From positions 1 to 64,000 of the forward strand of contig CAVPOB010000012.1 of NCBI GenBank assembly GCA_963706835.1: DNA of 64,000 bases, given 5' to 3'. Position numbers and translations under genes: made by a program. The first letter of the stretch is position 1. Each line of letters opens with the position of its first letter. Of the stretch, positions 44,543 through 52,578 are shown piece after piece. This stretch comes from CAVXYG01 sp963706835. Its GTDB lineage: Bacteria; Actinomycetota; Actinomycetes; S36-B12; GCA-2699445. Under the pieces are notes generated by a model. It searched no databases and had not been told where the DNA came from. It saw nothing but the letters and a program-made list of their open reading frames with translations.

Positions 44543-45188
44543 CCCAGTCCCGCCCAGCCAGGGTCTGTCGCGTCCCGGACCGGCGGCGCGGTGGGCGGTC
44601 ATGCTGCCCGCGACGGCGGTCGGTGCTGCAGCCACCCATCGTGGCTCGGCGCAATCGGGAGTGTGGTGGGCATCCCGGTTCTGCGCCCTTGGCGTCGGCA
44701 CTAGACGTGGGGGTGGAGTTGCTGCCACGTGGGCCAGGTGTGCACCCGATTCCGGGGTTTGCACCCGCCGCGGGGGCGGAACGTCCGGTATGCGGGGCAG
44801 GTGTGCACCCGATTCGGGGGTTTGCACCCGCTGCGGGGGCGGAACCGGCCGGATCTGGGCCGAGAGCCACCGTCCCGGGTGCAAACCCCCATAACGGGTG
44901 CACTGTTGCCGCCACGGAGGCCCTCGCAGCCCCCATTCCAGGTGCAAACCCCCGGATCGGGTGCAGAGTTCCCATACCGGGGACGCCCGCCCAGTCGGGC
45001 ACCGGCACTGGCAGGAACCGCAACTCCGTCCCGCCCAGCAGGACCGCGAAGCGCCGCATGCGCCCGGGAACGGCGGCCACCCCAGCTGTCGCCAGTGGCA
45101 ATGGACCACGATGATGCAGCCCGTTCCATCACCTCGTCGGGCCAGGCCCCATCCGCGACCGGCCGCCGAGGGGCTGGCCTTGTGATCT
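44543..45188. other. Gene-free spacer with repeat elements between polA and sir2
   Basis: No convincing gene is seen in these 646 bp. Frames here translate into Cys-, Pro- and Arg-rich strings that merely reflect the GGGTGCA repeats. The middle (44741-44965) carries four paired repeat units described separately. The flanks hold no terminator, tRNA or known motif that I recognise. Confidence 0.7.
44741..44965. repeat. Four paired GGGTGCA elements, two in each orientation
   Basis: Each element is GGGTGCA-N12-GGGTGCA, with the two heptamers exactly 19 bp apart. Two elements lie in the TGCACCC orientation (starting 44741/44760 and 44804/44823). Two lie in the GGGTGCA orientation (44877/44896 and 44940/44959, the first heptamer of the last reading AGGTGCA). 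Same-orientation elements are 63 bp apart in both cases. The spacer consensus in the GGGTGCA direction is AACCCCCGAATC. The arrangement is a large imperfect palindrome centred near 44853. The same element recurs at 54.4-54.8 kb. Confidence 0.9.
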
Positions 45189-45978
45189 ATGGATCCCATC
45201 GAGTGGTTGACCGAGCAGGTCGCTGCCGCTGGGCACGAATTTCGTCCTCAGCGGGGCAGGCGTATCAACGCATCCGGGATCCCCGATTTCCGGGGATCGG
45301 ATCCTCGACGAGCGCGTTCCCCGGAGACGGCGCGGCAGTTCGATTCCGACCAGCACCTGCGCAAGCGCGACGTCCACATGGCTGCCCGGCAGTTCTGGAT
45401 GCAGGCGGCAATGGTCGATGCCAGGCCCAACGCCGGGCATGGCGCTATCGCGTCCTGGCAGGCACCCCATCGCCGAGTCAGTGTCGCGACGCAGAACGTC
45501 GACGGCCTGCACCAGCGGGCGGGGAGTCGCGACGTGCTCGAGCTGCACGGGACGTTCTGGTCCACCCGGTGCCTGTCCTGCGGCGATCGCCGACCGACCA
45601 AGGAAGCCTTCGACCGGGTCCTCGCCGGCGAGGATGCCCCAGACTGCGGACGGTGTTCCGGCATCATCCGGACCGCTGTCCTGGGCTTTGGCGAGGTGCT
45701 GGACCCGGAAGTGATAGGCGCAGCAGTGACGGCTGCGAAATCGGCTGACCTGGCGGTGGTCGTTGGCTCATCGCTGGAGGTGCGGCCGGCCGCCAGGCTG
45801 TGCTCGGTGGCGGTGGCGGTGGCGGTGCGCGGTGGCGGTGGCGGCCGGCCGCCACGCGGTGGCGGTGGCGGCGCCGCCGGCGATCATCAACGCCGACCCG
45901 ACGCCCTACGACGCAATGGCCACGCAGGTCATCCGCGGGGACATCCCGGCCATCCTGTCCCGGATCCACGTGTCCTGA
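45189..45978 (+). CDS. Sir2-family NAD-dependent deacylase, frameshifted
   Basis: The ATG at 45189 starts MDPIEWLTEQVAAAG. The NAD-binding loop FVLSGAGVST appears in the next frame between about 45236 and 45268, then ASGIPDFRG in the first frame again, so two compensating indels flank it. The catalytic and NAD motifs are clear (VATQNVDGLHQRAGSRDVLE, catalytic His in LHGT). The zinc ribbon is CLSC plus CGRC, and VVVGSSLEVRPA follows. A GGTGGC repeat tract then shifts the frame, and the ending (PAIINADPTPYDAMATQVIR through SRIHVS) is in another frame to TGA 45978. Sirtuins remove acyl groups from lysines. Activity is doubtful if the indels are real. Confidence 0.82.
45806..45880 (+). repeat. 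GGTGGC hexanucleotide tract inside sir2
   Basis: Three clusters of GGTGGC-type units occupy about 75 bp and replace the spacing between the conserved GSSLEVRPAARL segment and the PAIINADPTPYD segment. Translation gives Val-Ala repeats in the coding frame. The gene changes frame within the tract. Slippage at such a tract could expand, contract or mis-assemble. Confidence 0.8.
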
Positions 45979-46008
45979 TCGCCGTTCGTCGTGTGCCTCG
46001 TCGCAGCT

Positions 46009-46038
46009 TTGACCACGGGATGGCGGTTGCCCTAGCCT
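46009..46038 (+). promoter_or_regulatory. Candidate rpsA promoter
   Basis: TTGACC (46009-46014) and TAGCCT (46033-46038) are 18 bp apart, 31 bp after the sir2 stop. The predicted start near 46045 would give a leader of about 95 nt before the rpsA ATG. Confidence 0.6.
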
Positions 46039-46140
46039 AGAAGGTGCGCTGTGCCCGCGTGCCCGCAGACAGAGCCGGGTGCGCAGCCGCAAGCAAGGCC
46101 CAGTGCAGTCCTTACAGCAGAATCCCGAGTGACCCACTAC

Positions 46141-47589
46141 ATGACGTCCACCACCGAGAGCGTTCCCAGCGCCACCGAAACCCATGTCGCGATCAACGAC
46201 ATCGGAACCGAAGAAGACTTCCTCAGGGCAATCGATGCCACCATCAAGCCGTTCAACGACGGCGACCTCGTCACTGGAACCGTGGTCAAGGTCGACCGCG
46301 ATGAGGTCCTCGTCGACATCGGCTACAAGACCGAGGGCATCGTCCCCTCCCGCGAACTGTCGATCAAGCACGACGTGAACCCCGACGACGTGGTCAAGGT
46401 CGGCGACGAGATCGAAGCCCTGGTCATGACCAAGGAGGACAAGGAGGGTCGCCTCCTGCTGTCCAAGAAGCGCGCGATGTACGAGCGTGCCTGGGGCAAG
46501 ATCGAGGAGATCAAGAACGCCGACGGTGTCGTCGAGGGCCAGGTCATCGAGGTGGTCAAGGGCGGCCTCATCGTCGACATCGGCCTGCGCGGCTTCCTGC
46601 CGGCGTCGCTGGTGGAGATGCGCCGGGTGCGCGACCTGCAGCCGTACATCGGCCGCACCCTCGAGGCCAAGATCATCGAGCTCGACAAGAACCGCAACAA
46701 CGTCGTGCTGTCGCGCCGCGCCTACCTGGAGCAGACCCAGTCCGCAGTGCGCACCGACTTCCTGAACCAGTTGGCCAAGGGCCAGATCCGCAAGGGCGTC
46801 GTGTCCAGCATCGTCAACTTCGGCGCCTTCGTGGACCTCGGCGGCGTGGACGGCCTGGTGCACGTCTCCGAGCTGTCCTGGAAGCACATCGATCACCCCA
46901 GCGAGGTGGTCGAGGTCGGCCAGGAGGTCACCGTCGAGGTGCTCGACGTCGACATGGACCGCGAGCGGGTGTCGCTGTCGCTGAAGGCGACGCAGGAGGA
47001 TCCCTGGCAGCACTTCGCCCGGACCCACCAGCTCGGCCAGGTCGTGCCGGGCAAGGTCACCAAGCTGGTGCCGTTCGGCGCGTTCGTGCGTGTCTCGCAG
47101 GGCATCGAGGGCCTGGTGCACATCTCCGAGCTGGCCGAGCGCCACGTGGAGCAGCCGGAGCAGGTCGTCAAGGTGGGCGACGAGATTTTCGTCAAGGTCA
47201 TCGACATCGATCTGGAGCGGCGCCGCATCTCGCTGTCGCTGAAGCAGGCCAACGCTTCCGGGGCCGCGGCCCAGGAGGAGTTCGACCCGTACCTGTACGG
47301 CATGGCCCCCTCCTTCGACGAGGAGGGCACCTACATCGGTCCTGAGGGCTTCGACCCCGAGACCGGTGAGTGGAAGGAAGGCTTCGACGACGAGCGGGCC
47401 AAGTGGGAGAAGGAGTACGCCGAAGCCCACGCCCGCTGGGAGGCGCACCGCAAGCAGATCGAGGAGGCCGCCGAGGCGGAGTCCGAGACTGTGGGCGACT
47501 ACGCCGGGCCGAGCGCTCCGCAGAGCGGCACGCTGGCCACCGACGAGGCCCTGCAGGCGCTGCGGGAGAAGCTCACCGGCGGATCCTGA
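46141..47589 (+). CDS. rpsA: 30S ribosomal protein S1
   Basis: This is a 482-residue protein with four S1 RNA-binding domains, the actinobacterial layout: about residues 33-105 (GTVVKVDRDEVLVDIGYKTE), 125-190 (EGQVIEVVKGGLIVDIGLRG), 205-280 (GVVSSIVNFGAFVDLGGVDG) and 295-365 (GKVTKLVPFGAFVRVSQGIE). An acidic C-terminal tail follows. The ATG at 46141 (MTSTTESVPSATETHV) is chosen over upstream in-frame starts because the family begins here. It has no strong Shine-Dalgarno sequence, as is common for rpsA. The next gene is coaE, the usual neighbour. Confidence 0.97.
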   Translation: MTSTTESVPSATETHVAINDIGTEEDFLRAIDATIKPFNDGDLVTGTVVKVDRDEVLVDIGYKTEGIVPSRELSIKHDVNPDDVVKVGDEIEALVMTKEDKEGRLLLSKKRAMYERAWGKIEEIKNADGVVEGQVIEVVKGGLIVDIGLRGFLPASLVEMRRVRDLQPYIGRTLEAKIIELDKNRNNVVLSRRAYLEQTQSAVRTDFLNQLAKGQIRKGVVSSIVNFGAFVDLGGVDGLVHVSELSWKHIDHPSEVVEVGQEVTVEVLDVDMDRERVSLSLKATQEDPWQHFARTHQLGQVVPGKVTKLVPFGAFVRVSQGIEGLVHISELAERHVEQPEQVVKVGDEIFVKVIDIDLERRRISLSLKQANASGAAAQEEFDPYLYGMAPSFDEEGTYIGPEGFDPETGEWKEGFDDERAKWEKEYAEAHARWEAHRKQIEEAAEAESETVGDYAGPSAPQSGTLATDEALQALREKLTGGS

Positions 47590-47604
47590 CCGGTCCCCGA
47601 CCCA

Positions 47605-47636
47605 CGATGGGCCCCGCTGCCGAGCGGGGCCCATCG
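47605..47636 (+). terminator. Hairpin terminator after rpsA
   Basis: A perfect 14-bp stem (47605-47618 with 47623-47636) has a GCCG loop, 15 bp after the rpsA stop, followed by a short GCGTTT. Confidence 0.8.
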
Positions 47637-47699
47637 GCGTTTCCTGGGTAGGGTCGGAGGCGGTCGCCCGAGCAGGGCGCCGGGCGAAGGGAGCCGACC

Positions 47700-48317
47700 A
47701 TGGCGCAGCGGACCATCCGGGTGGCGCTCACCGGTGGCATCGGGTCCGGCAAGAGCGAGGTGGCGCACATGCTCGCGCGGCGCGGGGCGATCATCGTGGA
47801 TGCCGATCAGGTGGCGCGGCAGATCGTGGAGCCCGGGCAGCCGGCGCTGGCTGAGATCGCAGCGGAGTTCGGCCCGGGCGTCATCCGGGACGACGGAGCG
47901 CTCGACCGTGCTGCGCTGGCCGAGCTGGCGTTCGCCGACCCGGCGCGACTGGCCCGGCTCAACGAGATCACCCACCCGCGGATCGCCGAGCGGACGCGGC
48001 AACTCCTCGACGCCGCGCCGCCCGGTTCCGTCGTCGTGTACGACATGCCCCTGCTGATCGAGAACGGTCTCACGGCAGGGTGGGACCTGATCGTCGTCGT
48101 GGATGCGCCGGATGAGGTGCGGGTGCAGCGGTTGACGGAGTACCGGGGACTGCCCGAGGCCGATGTCCGCGCCCGGATGGCGGCGCAGGCATCCCGGGAG
48201 GAGCGCAACGCCGCCGCAGACGTCGTGCTGGACAACGCTGGTGACCGGGCCGCGCTGAAACTGCAGGTCGAAGCGCTGTGGGAGGGACTGCGGCTGGGCA
48301 CCATCGCGGGGGAGTAG
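47700..48317 (+). CDS. coaE: Dephospho-CoA kinase
   Basis: CoaE phosphorylates the ribose of dephospho-CoA in the last step of CoA synthesis. The ATG at 47700 has AAGGGAG about 6 nt upstream. The P-loop is LTGGIGSGKSEVAHMLA. Other family features are IVDADQVARQIVEPG, VYDMPLLIENGL and the VQRLTEYRGLPEADVRARM lid segment. It has 205 residues, without the C-terminal UPF0157 extension found in some actinobacterial CoaE proteins. The stop TAG is part of the TAGCGT box of the next gene. Confidence 0.95.
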   Translation: MAQRTIRVALTGGIGSGKSEVAHMLARRGAIIVDADQVARQIVEPGQPALAEIAAEFGPGVIRDDGALDRAALAELAFADPARLARLNEITHPRIAERTRQLLDAAPPGSVVVYDMPLLIENGLTAGWDLIVVVDAPDEVRVQRLTEYRGLPEADVRARMAAQASREERNAAADVVLDNAGDRAALKLQVEALWEGLRLGTIAGE

Positions 48318-48326
48318 CGTCGTCCC

Positions 48327-48695
48327 ATGCGGCTGGTGCCGGTCCTCATCGTGCTGGCTATCGTCATCGCGACGGTGGTCTGGTCGATGCAGCGCATCGG
48401 GCGCGAGCGGCACCGGGCCCTGCCGCCGTCGTCCCCGACCGGTCAACCCGCGGTCCTCGCCGTCGGCGCCGACCAGGGGCCCGGCCACATCCGGCTCACG
48501 CCGACGCAACTGGTCTTCACCGCCGACACCGGCCGGGTCCTGGTCGTGGAGCGGCTCGACATCGTCGGCGCGACCACGACGCACGAACTGCCGGACCACC
48601 ATGCCGCGGCCGCGGTCCTCGTGGTGCGCACCGACACCGACGTCCACTACTTCCTCGTGGATGATCCGGAGGACTGGGTGCGCGCTCTCACCTGA
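48327..48695 (+). CDS. Small single-pass membrane protein, unknown
   Basis: This 122-residue protein has one N-terminal membrane helix (LVPVLIVLAIVIATVVWSM) and a basic linker. Its soluble beta-rich domain (IRLTPTQLVFTADTGRVLVV through YFLVDDPEDWVRAL) resembles a PH-like bacterial domain, but I do not recognise a named family. TAGCGT ends 6 bp before the ATG, suggesting a leaderless transcript. The 3' end overlaps the convergent acyl-CoA ligase by 8 bp. Confidence 0.8.
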   Translation: MRLVPVLIVLAIVIATVVWSMQRIGRERHRALPPSSPTGQPAVLAVGADQGPGHIRLTPTQLVFTADTGRVLVVERLDIVGATTTHELPDHHAAAAVLVVRTDTDVHYFLVDDPEDWVRALT

Positions 48696-50013
48696 GCTCC
48701 AGTCGGCGCACCTTCCCCGATGCTGTCCTCGGCAACTCGCTGCGCCGCTCGATGGCCTTGGGCCGCTTGTAGCCCGCCAGCCGCTCGTCCGCCCACTGCC
48801 GCACCTGCTCCGGATCGGCGTCGCCGAGGTAGGCCGCGCACACCGCCTGTCCCCAGCGCTCATCGGGCCGCCCGAAGACGACCACCTCCGCCACACCGGG
48901 GCACTCCCGCAGGACCGCCTCCAGCTCCGCCGGGTAGACGTTGACGCCGCCGCTGATGATGAGGTCCTCGCGCCGGCCCTCCAGGTAGAGGTACCCGTCG
49001 TCGTCCAGCCGGCCCAGGTCGCCGACGGTGAACGCGTCGCCCCGCCACGCGGCAGCACTCTTGTCCGTGTCGCCCCAGTACGAGAACCGCGCGAAGCTCG
49101 GCGCGTGGCACCAGACGACACCGTCCACCACTTCCAGCCGGCGGCCGGGCCGTGCTCGGCCGACTGTGCCGGGCCGCTGCTCCCATTCCGGCCCGCTGCA
49201 CGCGGTGAACTGGCCCTCGGTGGATCCGTAGAACTCCCACACCCGGTCGCTGCCCGCCCAGGCATGGATCTGCCGCTTCAACGCCGGCGCGCACGCTTCG
49301 CCAGCATGGGCGAGCAGGCGGTACGGCGACGGAGGGGCCTCGGGCGCGCCGAAGAGCCGCCGCAGGTGGCTGGGCACGACGAACGCGGTGGTGGGTCGCA
49401 GTTCGCGCAGCGCCCGGGCGGTGCGCTCGGCATCGAACCAGCCCGGGAAGGCGACGGCCCCGCCGGCGAGCACCATCGACAGCGCGAACCGCAGCGGGCC
49501 GGAATGGCACAGCGGCCCGTGCACGAGGGACAGGTCGGTGCCCTCGAACTGCCACAGCGACTGCTCGTCGGCCCACAACTGCCGCGATTCCGACTCGCTC
49601 AGACCGCCGGTCCACACCCCCTTGGGCCGGCCCGTGGTGCCCGAGGTGTAGTGCATGGGGCGTCCCAGCGGATGATCGGCCAACTCGACCGCAGCCCGCT
49701 CGCCGTCGAGCAGTTCCCGCATCTCGTCCGGCGCGCGCAGCGTCAGGGCCGGCCGGGAGTCGTGGACGATGTACTCCTGCTCCCGAGCGGTCAGCAGGGG
49801 GTTGATGAGGACCGGAGTGATCCCGCTGCGCAGAGCGCCCAGTACCAGCGCGACGGTCAGGGCCTGCGCGGCCGCCGCTTCCTGCGGGAGGCCCCGGTGC
49901 TCAGGCGTGACGACGGCTACCCGGTCCCCGCTGCCGACCCCCCGCCCCGCCAGGGCCCCCGCGAAGGCGACGGCCTGGCCGGTGATCTCCAGGCCCGGCA
50001 CCACCAGTGTCAT
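48688..50013 (-). CDS. AMP-dependent acyl-CoA synthetase/ligase
   Basis: This is a 441-residue member of the ANL superfamily, shorter than most at the N-terminus. The ATP-binding loop is HYTSGTTGRPKGVW. The A5 motif is EFYGSTEGQFTA, A7 FTVGDLGRLDDDGYLYLEGR with the A8 hinge EDLIISGGVNVYPAELE, and the C-terminal Lys lies in PRTASGKVRRLEL. It activates a carboxylic acid as an acyl-adenylate and transfers it to CoA; the acid is not predictable by eye. TACCGT ends 7 bp before the ATG at 50013. It diverges from the cupin gene. Confidence 0.9.
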   Translation of the reverse strand: MTLVVPGLEITGQAVAFAGALAGRGVGSGDRVAVVTPEHRGLPQEAAAAQALTVALVLGALRSGITPVLINPLLTAREQEYIVHDSRPALTLRAPDEMRELLDGERAAVELADHPLGRPMHYTSGTTGRPKGVWTGGLSESESRQLWADEQSLWQFEGTDLSLVHGPLCHSGPLRFALSMVLAGGAVAFPGWFDAERTARALRELRPTTAFVVPSHLRRLFGAPEAPPSPYRLLAHAGEACAPALKRQIHAWAGSDRVWEFYGSTEGQFTACSGPEWEQRPGTVGRARPGRRLEVVDGVVWCHAPSFARFSYWGDTDKSAAAWRGDAFTVGDLGRLDDDGYLYLEGRREDLIISGGVNVYPAELEAVLRECPGVAEVVVFGRPDERWGQAVCAAYLGDADPEQVRQWADERLAGYKRPKAIERRSELPRTASGKVRRLELR

Positions 50014-50092
50014 GGCCCCAACGGTAGGGCGCCGTGATCGGGGCCGTGGTCAGCCCCTCCATCACCGGCGCTGCCGGCGGTAGGTTCGGTCC

Positions 50093-50404
50093 ATGTTGCG
50101 CAACCTGTTCGACGGCCTCCCGGCAACTGCGCCGGCGCGGGAGGACGTCGTACCGCTGTTCGGCGTCCCCGGCGGCCGCGTCGAGCGGATCGTCTCCTTC
50201 GGCCATCGCTCCGACTGGTACGACCAGGGGGAAGATGAGTGGGTGGCGGTGCTGGCAGGCGAGGCGGTGCTGGAGTTCGCCGACGGCTCCACCCGCACGT
50301 TGCGGGCCGGGGACTTCCTGACGATCCCGCGCCATCTGCGACACCGCGTGGCCGCGACGGCGGCCGACGAGCCCACCGTCTGGCTGGCGGTCTTCCTGCA
50401 GTAG
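50093..50404 (+). CDS. Small cupin-domain protein
   Basis: This is a 103-residue single-domain cupin. Both cupin motifs can be seen in part: GHRSDWYDQGEDEWVAVLAG (motif 1, a His and Glu-rich stretch) and LRAGDFLTIPRHLRHRVAAT (motif 2, with two His). The metal and substrate are unknown. TAGGTT ends 6 bp before the ATG, consistent with a leaderless mRNA. It lies 29 bp before uvrB on the same strand. Confidence 0.87.
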   Translation: MLRNLFDGLPATAPAREDVVPLFGVPGGRVERIVSFGHRSDWYDQGEDEWVAVLAGEAVLEFADGSTRTLRAGDFLTIPRHLRHRVAATAADEPTVWLAVFLQ

Positions 50405-50433
50405 CTGTCGCACCCGCGTCGTACCGTGGCGGT

Positions 50434-52518
50434 ATGACCCGGCCCGTCACCGACCTGCAGCGCAAGGTCGCGCCGTTCGCAGTCGTCAGCGACTTCCAGC
50501 CGTCCGGCGACCAGCCGGGCGCGATCGAGGAGCTCGCCCGGCGCATCACCGCCGGCGAGGAGCACGTGGTGCTGCTCGGCGCCACAGGCACCGGCAAGTC
50601 TGCGACGACGGCGTGGCTGGTGGAGCGGCTGCAGCGCCCGACGTTGGTCATGGCGCCCAACAAGACGCTGGCGGCCCAGCTGGCCAACGAGTTCCGCGAA
50701 TTGCTGCCGCACAACGCCGTGGAGTACTTCGTCTCCTACTACGACTACTACCAGCCCGAGGCGTACATCCCGCAGACGGACACCTACATCGAGAAGGACT
50801 CCTCGATCAACGAGGAGGTGGAGCGGCTGCGGCACTCCGCGACCAACTCGCTGCTGACCCGCCGCGACGTCATCGTCGTGGCCACCGTGTCCGCGATCTA
50901 CGGGTTGGGCACCCCGCAGGAGTACGTGGACCGGATGGTGCGGCTGCGGGTGGGGGAGGACCACGACCGCGACGGACTGCTACGGCAATTCGTCGGCATC
51001 CAGTACGTGCGCAACGACATGTCCTTCACGCGCGGCACGTTCCGGGTGCGCGGCGACACGGTGGAGCTGTTCCCCGTGTATGAGCAGCACCCGGTGCGCA
51101 TCGAGATGTTCGGCGATCAGATCGAGCGGCTCATGACCCTGCATCCGGTCACCGGCGAGGTGCTCACCGAAGACACCGAGCTGTACATCTTCCCCGCCAG
51201 CCACTACGTCGCCGGACCGGAGCGCATGGAGCGGGCGATCGCCGGCATCGAGGCCGAGCTCGGCGAGCGGCTGGCGCAGCTGCAGCAGCAGGGCAAGATG
51301 CTGGAGGCGCAGCGGCTGCAGATGCGCACCTCCTACGACGTCGAGATGATGCGCCAGGTCGGCACCTGCGCCGGCATCGAGAACTACTCGCTGCACATCG
51401 ACGGCCGCGAGAAGGGTTCGCCGCCGAACTGCCTGCTGGACTACTTCCCGGAGGACTTCCTGCTCGTCATCGACGAGTCGCACGTCACCGTGCCGCAGAT
51501 CGGGGGCATGTACGAGGGCGACGCAAGCCGCAAGCGCACGCTCATCGACCACGGCTTCCGCCTGCCCAGCGCTGCGGACAACCGTCCGCTCACCTGGGAG
51601 GAGTTCTCCGAACGGATCGGCCAGACCGTCTACCTGTCGGCCACCCCCGGCCCGTACGAGCTGGCCCAGGCACACGGCGAGTTCGTGGAGCAGATCATCC
51701 GCCCGACCGGCCTGCTGGACCCGGAGATCGTGGTCAAGCAGACCAAGGGCCAGGTGGACGACCTGATGCACGAGATCCGGCTGCGGACCGATCGGCACGA
51801 GCGGGTGCTGGTCACCACGCTCACCAAGCGGATGGCCGAGGATCTCACCGACTACCTGCTCGAACAGGGCATCCGGGTCCGCTATCTGCACTCCGAGGTC
51901 GACACCCTGCGCCGGGTCGAACTGCTGCGGGAGCTGCGGATGGGGGAGTACGACGTGCTGGTCGGCATCAACCTGCTGCGGGAGGGCCTGGACCTGCCGG
52001 AGGTCTCGCTGGTGAGCATCCTGGACGCCGACAAGGAGGGGTTCCTGCGCAGCGAGCGCAGTCTCATCCAGACCATCGGCCGCGCCGCCCGCAACGTCTC
52101 CGGGCAGGTGCACATGTACGCCGACACCGTCACCGAGTCGATGCGGGTCGCCATCGACGAGACCACCCGGCGGCGCGCCAGGCAGATGGCGTACAACACC
52201 GAGCGCGGCATCGACCCGACCCCGCTGCGCAAGAAGATCGGCGACATCACCGACCTCATCGCCAAGGAGGATGCCGACACCGCGGCGCTGCTGGGGTCGG
52301 GCCGGCGGCAGTCGCGGGGACGCGGCGTGACCGTCGCGCTGGAGCACCGGGAGCCGCGCTCGCTGGCGGAGGGCGAGCTGGTCGACCTGATCGAGCAGTT
52401 GACCGAACAGATGCACAGCGCTGCCGAGGAACTGCAGTTCGAGCTCGCCGCCCGGCTCCGCGACGAGGTGTCGGAGTTGAAGCGCGAGTTGCGGGGGATG
52501 CAGGACGCCACACGGTGA
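50434..52518 (+). CDS. uvrB: UvrABC system protein B
   Basis: UvrB is the damage-verifying helicase of nucleotide excision repair. The ATG at 50434 gives MTRPVTDLQRKVAPFAVVSD, and TACCGT ends 6 bp upstream, so it is probably leaderless. Helicase motif I is LLGATGTGKSATTAWL. The DNA-clamping beta-hairpin is YYDYYQPEAYIPQTDTYIEK. Motif II is LVIDESHVTVPQIGGM, motif VI RSLIQTIGRAARN. The C-terminal UVR domain that binds UvrC is EELQFELAARLRDEVSELKR. It has 694 residues, the normal length. No LexA-type box was recognised upstream. Confidence 0.97.
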   Translation: MTRPVTDLQRKVAPFAVVSDFQPSGDQPGAIEELARRITAGEEHVVLLGATGTGKSATTAWLVERLQRPTLVMAPNKTLAAQLANEFRELLPHNAVEYFVSYYDYYQPEAYIPQTDTYIEKDSSINEEVERLRHSATNSLLTRRDVIVVATVSAIYGLGTPQEYVDRMVRLRVGEDHDRDGLLRQFVGIQYVRNDMSFTRGTFRVRGDTVELFPVYEQHPVRIEMFGDQIERLMTLHPVTGEVLTEDTELYIFPASHYVAGPERMERAIAGIEAELGERLAQLQQQGKMLEAQRLQMRTSYDVEMMRQVGTCAGIENYSLHIDGREKGSPPNCLLDYFPEDFLLVIDESHVTVPQIGGMYEGDASRKRTLIDHGFRLPSAADNRPLTWEEFSERIGQTVYLSATPGPYELAQAHGEFVEQIIRPTGLLDPEIVVKQTKGQVDDLMHEIRLRTDRHERVLVTTLTKRMAEDLTDYLLEQGIRVRYLHSEVDTLRRVELLRELRMGEYDVLVGINLLREGLDLPEVSLVSILDADKEGFLRSERSLIQTIGRAARNVSGQVHMYADTVTESMRVAIDETTRRRARQMAYNTERGIDPTPLRKKIGDITDLIAKEDADTAALLGSGRRQSRGRGVTVALEHREPRSLAEGELVDLIEQLTEQMHSAAEELQFELAARLRDEVSELKRELRGMQDATR

Positions 52519-52535
52519 ATCGGGTGTAGCGGGCC

Positions 52536-52541
52536 TACTAT
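52536..52541 (+). promoter_or_regulatory. Candidate -10 box of terC
   Basis: TACTAT ends 37 bp before the terC ATG and would give a leader of about 31 nt that holds the GGAGG ribosome-binding site. This contrasts with the leaderless arrangement of its neighbours. Confidence 0.5.
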
Positions 52542-52578
52542 GGGAACCGCGCCTGCCGGCTGGCGCATGGAGGAATAC

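Noticed and set aside
44543..45188. Small Cys-rich secreted protein gene after polA
   Set aside because: The Cys, His and Pro strings come from translating TGCACCC elements in each frame and both strands; there is no start site or signal peptide.
45664..47634. 656-codon open frame on the minus strand
   Set aside because: It is antisense to rpsA; the repetitive Leu/Asp/Val text reflects the four S1 repeats read backwards.
52519..52578. yybP-ykoY manganese riboswitch before terC
   Set aside because: Only 60 bp separate uvrB from the terC start, too short for the element, and its conserved helices are absent.
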